From assembly GCA_018296165.2 (NCBI GenBank), contig JACKQL020000009.1, positions 1,349,814 to 1,413,813 on the forward strand: a DNA stretch of 64,000 nt, in the 5' to 3' direction. Position numbers and translations under genes: made by a program. Position 1 is the stretch's first letter. The number at the start of each line of letters is the position of its first letter. Below are positions 59,654 to 64,000 of the stretch, in pieces. This DNA is from Termitomyces sp. T153. Its lineage: Eukaryota; Basidiomycota; Agaricomycetes; Agaricales; Lyophyllaceae. The notes beneath the pieces were generated by a model. It saw nothing but the letters and a program-made list of their open reading frames with translations, was not told the DNA's origin and ran no database searches.

Positions 59654-60654
59654 TTCTCATGCTTCTTGGTTTTTCTGGGATGTTATATTATGTTACATGG
59701 CTATCACATATATCGTGTATCCTCCTTCTCACCCCCCTCATATTCAACTCACTCTTATCTAATCCTTATCTTAATTAGGTCTTCTCTCGCTCTTATATTG
59801 CAGGCTGTTAGTAATCTTGATTGCATATATGAGATACCCACTGCGCGTTCATGGCAGAAATATAAGGACATCGTTTTGCGCGGTTACTATAGCACTCCTC
59901 GTTGACAACAATATTGATACTCCTTATCAGGAACTCGTCCTTACTACAGATGAGTTAGGAACCCTCATCAGACAAGTTCCAAGTTTTCGAGTGTTATTGG
60001 AATCAAGGTGAGTGAGAGTAAGTATCATAGACCGCGCTCGCTCTGTGGTTGATACACGCGAAATTTTCGGAAGTGGAAAGGTTGGTTCGACGGTGAGAGC
60101 TTTAGGTCTACTATTGAGGCCTACGTACGATGAGAGGGGTCTTCCGCCGCTTGGAAATAAAAAAAAATTTTACTCACACTTTTGGGTACGTCAAACAGCA
60201 CTGATTGAACGCGCTGCTTTTTGTTTGCCTAGTACAGAAGGCTCGGGGCAGATATGGGAGCTGTAAGTGCTAGTAGGAATACGGCAAGTCATCCGAGGAT
60301 TGAGAAGAGAGGGTGGGTACATCTCAATACATCCATACATGTAGACGTAGACCCACGCATCGACCGCGACATTAGGAGGAACGTTTGGCAAGAGAAAAAG
60401 GTCGGAGTCTTGGATACTGATATATCAAACAGCAGCGGTAGGTCCTTAGAGTGAAACTGGCCATAGGAGCCGTAGTGCGTGAGCCATCCGAATTGGTTCT
60501 GTTGATTCTACCAAACAATCTGGTATGTCAAGTGATGCTTTTCGTTTGCGTCTTCCTTCCAGCAATTTTTGATGAGACTCAAGGCCTAAGGAGTACTACC
60601 AAAATACGATGACTCTTACAGAGTCATCAACACTAATGTCAAAGAGGCTCAAGG
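59654..60654. other. Spacer with unassigned frames
   Basis: Short plus-strand frames at 59817-60011 and 60012-60266 follow ATG13, with sequence such as TPYQELVLTTDELGTLIRQV; I cannot place them. The stretch ends with a perfect hairpin at 60608-60628. Confidence 0.4.
60608..60628. other. Perfect 9-bp hairpin
   Basis: GATGACTCT and AGAGTCATC flank a 3-nt TAC loop. It lies at the 3' side of the GH10 remnant (minus strand) and could mark a deletion or insertion breakpoint; this is only a guess. Confidence 0.5.
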
Positions 60655-61237
60655 GCTAAACGCCACCAAAGAGTTAGTTGGTGATCACATCGCACAACTT
60701 CAAGAACATCCTGCACGGCGCCATATTGGGCGCCGTTGGTTCCGACATGCAAGACAATGCCAAAACTGACCAGGGTCATTGCGTGTCCTGGAAATGAAAA
60801 TGTAAGGTATTTCAGCCATATATAGATAATACTCACCTCGGACAATTTGACCGTTCTTTTGGGCTAATGTGACAATAGTGTCACCATTGGTGAAAGTGAA
60901 CGTGCCCCGAGAAGGCTCTGTAGCATCCTATAGAGAATCAGCGGCATATCCTCCCAAAAACAACTAATTCGTACCCATTTCATACTATTTCCCTGTATTG
61001 GAGTTGATCAGCTGCATATATTGTAATCGAATCGACTTCATACAGGCGTAATTGAAGAAAGTCGTTGGTGTTACTGAGTTCCGCAACATAAGCCGTATCA
61101 GTGAGCTCCGGATTGTCAGTTGCAGAGCCAAAATATATCTTCCCTGCAGCGACTGCAACATTTGCGAGCCCAGCGTTGGATGTTCCAGTAGGTTAAGCAG
61201 CCCCGCTGGTGCAGGTTCCGGTTGTGGTTCCACCGGT
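60655..61237 (-). pseudogene. GH10 xylanase N-terminal fragment
   Basis: On the minus strand from 61237: a Thr/Pro/Gly linker with TGTCTSG, as between a CBM1 and a catalytic domain, then [20 protein letters not shown] followed by [13 protein letters not shown] (61172-61060), the start of a GH10 catalytic domain. [10 protein letters not shown], a GT-AG intron, DATEPSRGTFTFTNGDTIVT and LAQKNGQIVRG follow, then a second good intron (60788-60836). After RGH the match is lost. GH10 enzymes are endo-beta-1,4-xylanases; the two catalytic Glu would lie further on and are absent. The 5' part (signal peptide and any CBM1) is cut off exactly where the 1,587-bp tandem unit begins. A stop lies within the linker (TAA near 61195). 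Confidence 0.75.
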
Positions 61238-62824
61238 ACTATCTATTGGAGTGGGCTCATTCTGGGGTCTGCCTGGAAACTACTTGGCATCATTGATGCC
61301 AAGCAAACAACCCCCAGTGAAGATCACTTGGCATTGATTGGCACCCTAGTGAGAATCACTTGGCATTGATCTCACATCAATGATGACCCCATTTGGAATT
61401 TGACCCCATTTGGAATTCAGTGTTAGTGTTATCTAGAGAAAAAAAAAATGGACTTAGGGTGGACTAGGGTTGGAAAATTTCAGCTAGGGTGCAGGGTGAG
61501 GGGACTAGGGTGCAGGGTTCGAGGTGGGATACAGGGTGAGGGGACTAGGGTGCAGGGTGAAGGGACTAGGGTGAGAGGTGGAATACAGGGTGAGAGGACT
61601 AGGGTGAAGGGTGAGAGGTGGGATAGAGGGTGAAGAGACTAGGGTGAAGGGTGAAGGGTGAGAGGGAGTGAAGGGTTTGAGACAGGATACAGGGTGAGGG
61701 ATTAGAGTGAAGGGTGAGAAGTGGGATACAGGGTGCATGGTGAGGGGACTCAAGATGGAGGGTGAACAGACTCAGGGTGCAGGGTGAAGAGACTCAGGGG
61801 TGGAGAGTGAAGAAAGTTAGGGTGAGAATAGTAGACTTGGAGTACAGGATAAGGGGACAAAACTGACAGAATAAGATATAGTAGGCAGGTGCAGAATCAA
61901 GAAGTAATGAACAAGTAGAGGGTGCTCTGTCGATGGCAGATAAAGCAGCAGAAGATGGGATTAGACTGAGGACACAGGATGAGGGGACACAGAATAAAAA
62001 GCTACAGTAGACATGATGTACTGTGCAGAGTCAAGAAGTAATGAACAAGCAGAGAGTACTCTGTCCAGGACGGATAAAGCAGCACAAGATGAGATTAGAC
62101 TCAATGCTTAGTAGCTCCAATAAGGTTCAATAAAAAACATTAGTAGGTGTTGAACAAAAAAAAATGTCATGGAACATGATAGACAAAGCAAGGACTGGGG
62201 ATGGAACGCAGAACGTGCAGAGATGGAAGGCTTAGAAGGTTTCAAGAGTATTCCACTAGACTACGGGGAGTATTAGACATGTACGACAAATGTTGCAGCA
62301 GATTGTACATGGACATTGGGAGCTCGAGCAGTCACAGGTATTGTTTCAATGGATACGAGATGTAGTTGGCAAGGTGTATGACAGGATCTCTAGGGATAAC
62401 CTGGGTTTCTGGCAATGATCGAGGCTTGATGTTGCATGCTAGTTATATACATCGCCGGAATACCCACTGTGGTAGCGATCCTTCCCGCGATCCCGGCGAT
62501 ACCCACTCTTAGGATCTCATCTGGTCATTTTCTAAGATAAAATTGGCTTGGCCTGGTCTTGCCACTGTTTTTGGGCTCCAGGAGGGCTCACTTTGAGGGA
62601 TTGCTGTGGGATCGCCAGGAGTCGCTGAGCGATCCCAGCCATCCTAGACTTAGAATCTGACCAGGTCATTTTCTAAGATAGCATTGGCCTGGACTGCTTT
62701 TGAGGGATCATCATGGCTGAGCAATCCCGGCGATACCCACTCTTAGGATCTCATCTGGTCATTTTCTAAGATAAAATTGGCTTGGACTGGTCTTGCCACC
62801 GTTTTTGGGCTCCAGGGTGAGAGG
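61238..62824. repeat. 1,587-bp tandem unit, copy 1
   Basis: Begins ACTATCTATTGGAGTGGG. It contains, in order, a GATCACTTGGCATTGAT motif pair, a G-rich minisatellite (about 61448-61800), a tRNA-like sequence on the minus strand (about 62185-62275), and three diverged repeats of about 110-120 bp (62475-62585, 62620-62710, 62720-62815) with GGTCATTTTCTAAGATA. No protein gene is seen. It is nearly identical to copy 2; I saw only a handful of substitutions. Confidence 0.92.
61448..61800 (+). repeat. GGGT-rich minisatellite, copy 1
   Basis: Degenerate repeats built from GGACTAGGGTG, CAGGGTGAGGGG and GAGGTGGGATACAGGGTGAG; nearly all G runs are on the plus strand. The pattern resembles degenerate telomere-like or subtelomeric DNA and could fold as G-quadruplexes. 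The same array is in copy 2 at 63035-63387. Confidence 0.85.
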
Positions 62825-64000
62825 ACTATCTATTGGAGTGGGCTCATTCTGGGGTCTGCCTGGAAACTACTTGGCATCATTGATGCCAAGCAAACAACCC
62901 CCAGTGAAGATCACTTGGCATTGATTGGCACCCTAGTGAGAATCACTTGGCATTGATCTCACATCAATGATGACCCCATTTGGAATTTGACCCCATTTGG
63001 AATTCAGTGTTAGTGTTATCTAGAGAAAAAAAAAATGGACTTAGGGTGGACTAGGGTTGGAAAATTTCAGCTAGGGTGCAGGGTGAGGGGACTAGGGTGC
63101 AGGGTTCGAGGTGGGATACAGGGTGAGGGGACTAGGGTGCAGGGTGAAGGGACTAGGGTGAGAGGTGGAATACAGGGTGAGAGGACTAGGGTGAAGGGTG
63201 AGAGGTGGGATAGAGGGTGAAGAGACTAGGGTGAAGGGTGAAGGGTGAGAGGGAGTGAAGGGTTTGAGACAGGATACAGGGTGAGGGATTAGAGTGAAGG
63301 GTGAGAAGTGGGATACAGGGTGCATGGTGAGGGGACTCAAGATGGAGGGTGAACAGACTCAGGGTGCAGGGTGAAGAGACTCAGGGGTGGAGAGTGAAGA
63401 AAGTTAGGGTGAGAATAGTAGACTTGGAGTACAGGATAAGGGGACAAAACTGACAGAATAAGATATAGTAGGCAGGTGCAGAATCAAGAAGTAATGAACA
63501 AGTAGAGGGTGCTCTGTCCATGGCAGATAAAGCAGCAGAAGATGGGATTAGACTGAGGACACAGGATGAGGGGACACAGAATAAAAAGCTACAGTAGACA
63601 TGATGTACTGTGCAGAGTCAAGAAGTAATGAACAAGCAGAGAGTACTCTGTCCAGGACGGATAAAGCAGCACAAGATGAGATTAGACTCAATGCTTAGTA
63701 GCTCCAATAAGGTTCAATAAAAAACATTAGTAGGTGTTGAACAAAAAAAAATGTCATGGAACATGATAGACAAAGCAAGGACTGGGGATTGAACCCAGAA
63801 CGTGCAGAGATGGAAGGCTTAGAAGGTTCCAAGAGTATTCCACTAGACTACGGGGAGTATTAGACATGTACGACAAATGTTGCAGCAGATTGTACATGGA
63901 CATTGGGAGCTCGAGCAGTCACAGGTATTGTTTCAATGGATACGAGATGTAGTTGGCAAGGTGTATGACAGGATCTCTAGGGATAATCTGGGTTTCTGGC
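62825..64000. repeat. 1,587-bp tandem unit, copy 2, cut by window end
   Basis: Directly follows copy 1, head to tail, and runs off the window after 1,176 bp. Differences from copy 1 include C for G near 63519, GGATTGAACCCAGAACG for GGATGGAACGCAGAACG near 63787, and AATCTGGG for AACCTGGG near 63985. The duplication is therefore recent, and the array may continue to the right. Confidence 0.93.
63779..63862 (-). other. tRNA-like sequence, possibly SINE-derived
   Basis: On the minus strand, GTAGTCTAGTGGAATAC resembles an A box / D arm, and CTGGGTTCAATCCCCAG is a perfect T arm (5-bp stem, 7-nt loop) containing the B box GGTTCAATCC. CTTGG and CTAAG could form an anticodon stem with a 6-nt loop. 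The acceptor stem does not pair and the anticodon cannot be fixed, so it is tRNA-derived at best. In copy 1 (about 62192-62275) the T stem is broken by two substitutions. Confidence 0.4.

Noticed and set aside
61505..61753. 82-codon minus-strand frame rich in Ser, Pro and His (also at 63092-63340)
   Set aside because: It is the antisense reading of the GGGT minisatellite and appears only because of the repeat period.
61448..61800. A true telomere tract
   Set aside because: The repeats are degenerate TAGGGTG/CAGGGTGAG units, not a regular TTAGGG array, and the sequence continues beyond them.
61238..64000. The two 1,587-bp copies as LTRs of one retrotransposon
   Set aside because: The copies are directly adjacent with no internal region, lack TG...CA ends and have no target duplication.
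1..64000. CRISPR arrays, operons, Shine-Dalgarno sites
   Set aside because: The window is eukaryotic; tandem repeats present lack the repeat-spacer layout, and genes contain spliceosomal introns.

Overview
The window is nuclear DNA of a basidiomycete fungus, most likely an Agaricomycete. The evidence is short (about 45-70 nt) GT-AG introns in almost every credible gene, an ATG13 of basidiomycete type, expanded F-box/LRR, BTB and 7-TM families, and typical Agaricomycete transposons: a Ty3 chromovirus, a Ty1/copia element and a KDZ transposase with a Ulp1-like protease. No species can be named from the sequence alone.

Layout. 0-3 kb: a duplicated 50-bp intron-like unit, a gag-like ORF, and a broken paralog of a membrane-protein family. 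3-12 kb: a 4-kb stretch without recognisable genes, an intact 4-TM MARVEL-like gene, a single-pass membrane protein gene, and a frameshifted F-box/LRR gene. 12.15-35.25 kb: a transposon nest almost free of CpG. It holds a decayed Ty3 chromovirus with LTRs and a 5-bp target duplication, a decayed copia element, unrecognised minus-strand ORFs and a decayed KDZ transposase/Ulp1 pair. 36-42 kb: a small terminal-inverted-repeat element, a ten-exon GH16 glycoside hydrolase gene and a BTB pseudogene. 44-45.5 kb: a decayed 7-TM receptor-like gene.

46.5-55.8 kb is the most interesting part. Three paralogs with intact reading frames combine the same modules differently: a proline-rich N-terminal module, a roughly 4-TM module, a linker, and a C-terminal DUF6699-type domain. 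One has N-module plus linker plus DUF6699 (415 aa), one has N-module plus TM plus linker (503 aa), and one has a different repeat-rich N-terminus plus TM plus linker plus DUF6699 (894 aa). A fourth, broken copy lies at 1.8-2.7 kb. Exon lengths and intron positions are conserved between copies.

57.5-59.7 kb: an intact three-exon ATG13 gene, which acts in autophagy initiation. 60.6-64 kb: a GH10 xylanase fragment cut off by a nearly identical tandem duplication of a 1,587-bp unit rich in GGGT motifs and carrying a tRNA-like sequence.

Overall, a few genes look functional (MARVEL-like, GH16, three modular genes, ATG13). They sit among many pseudogenes and a block whose decay matches CpG-methylation-linked C-to-T change. 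All family names come from reading the sequence; no database search was run.
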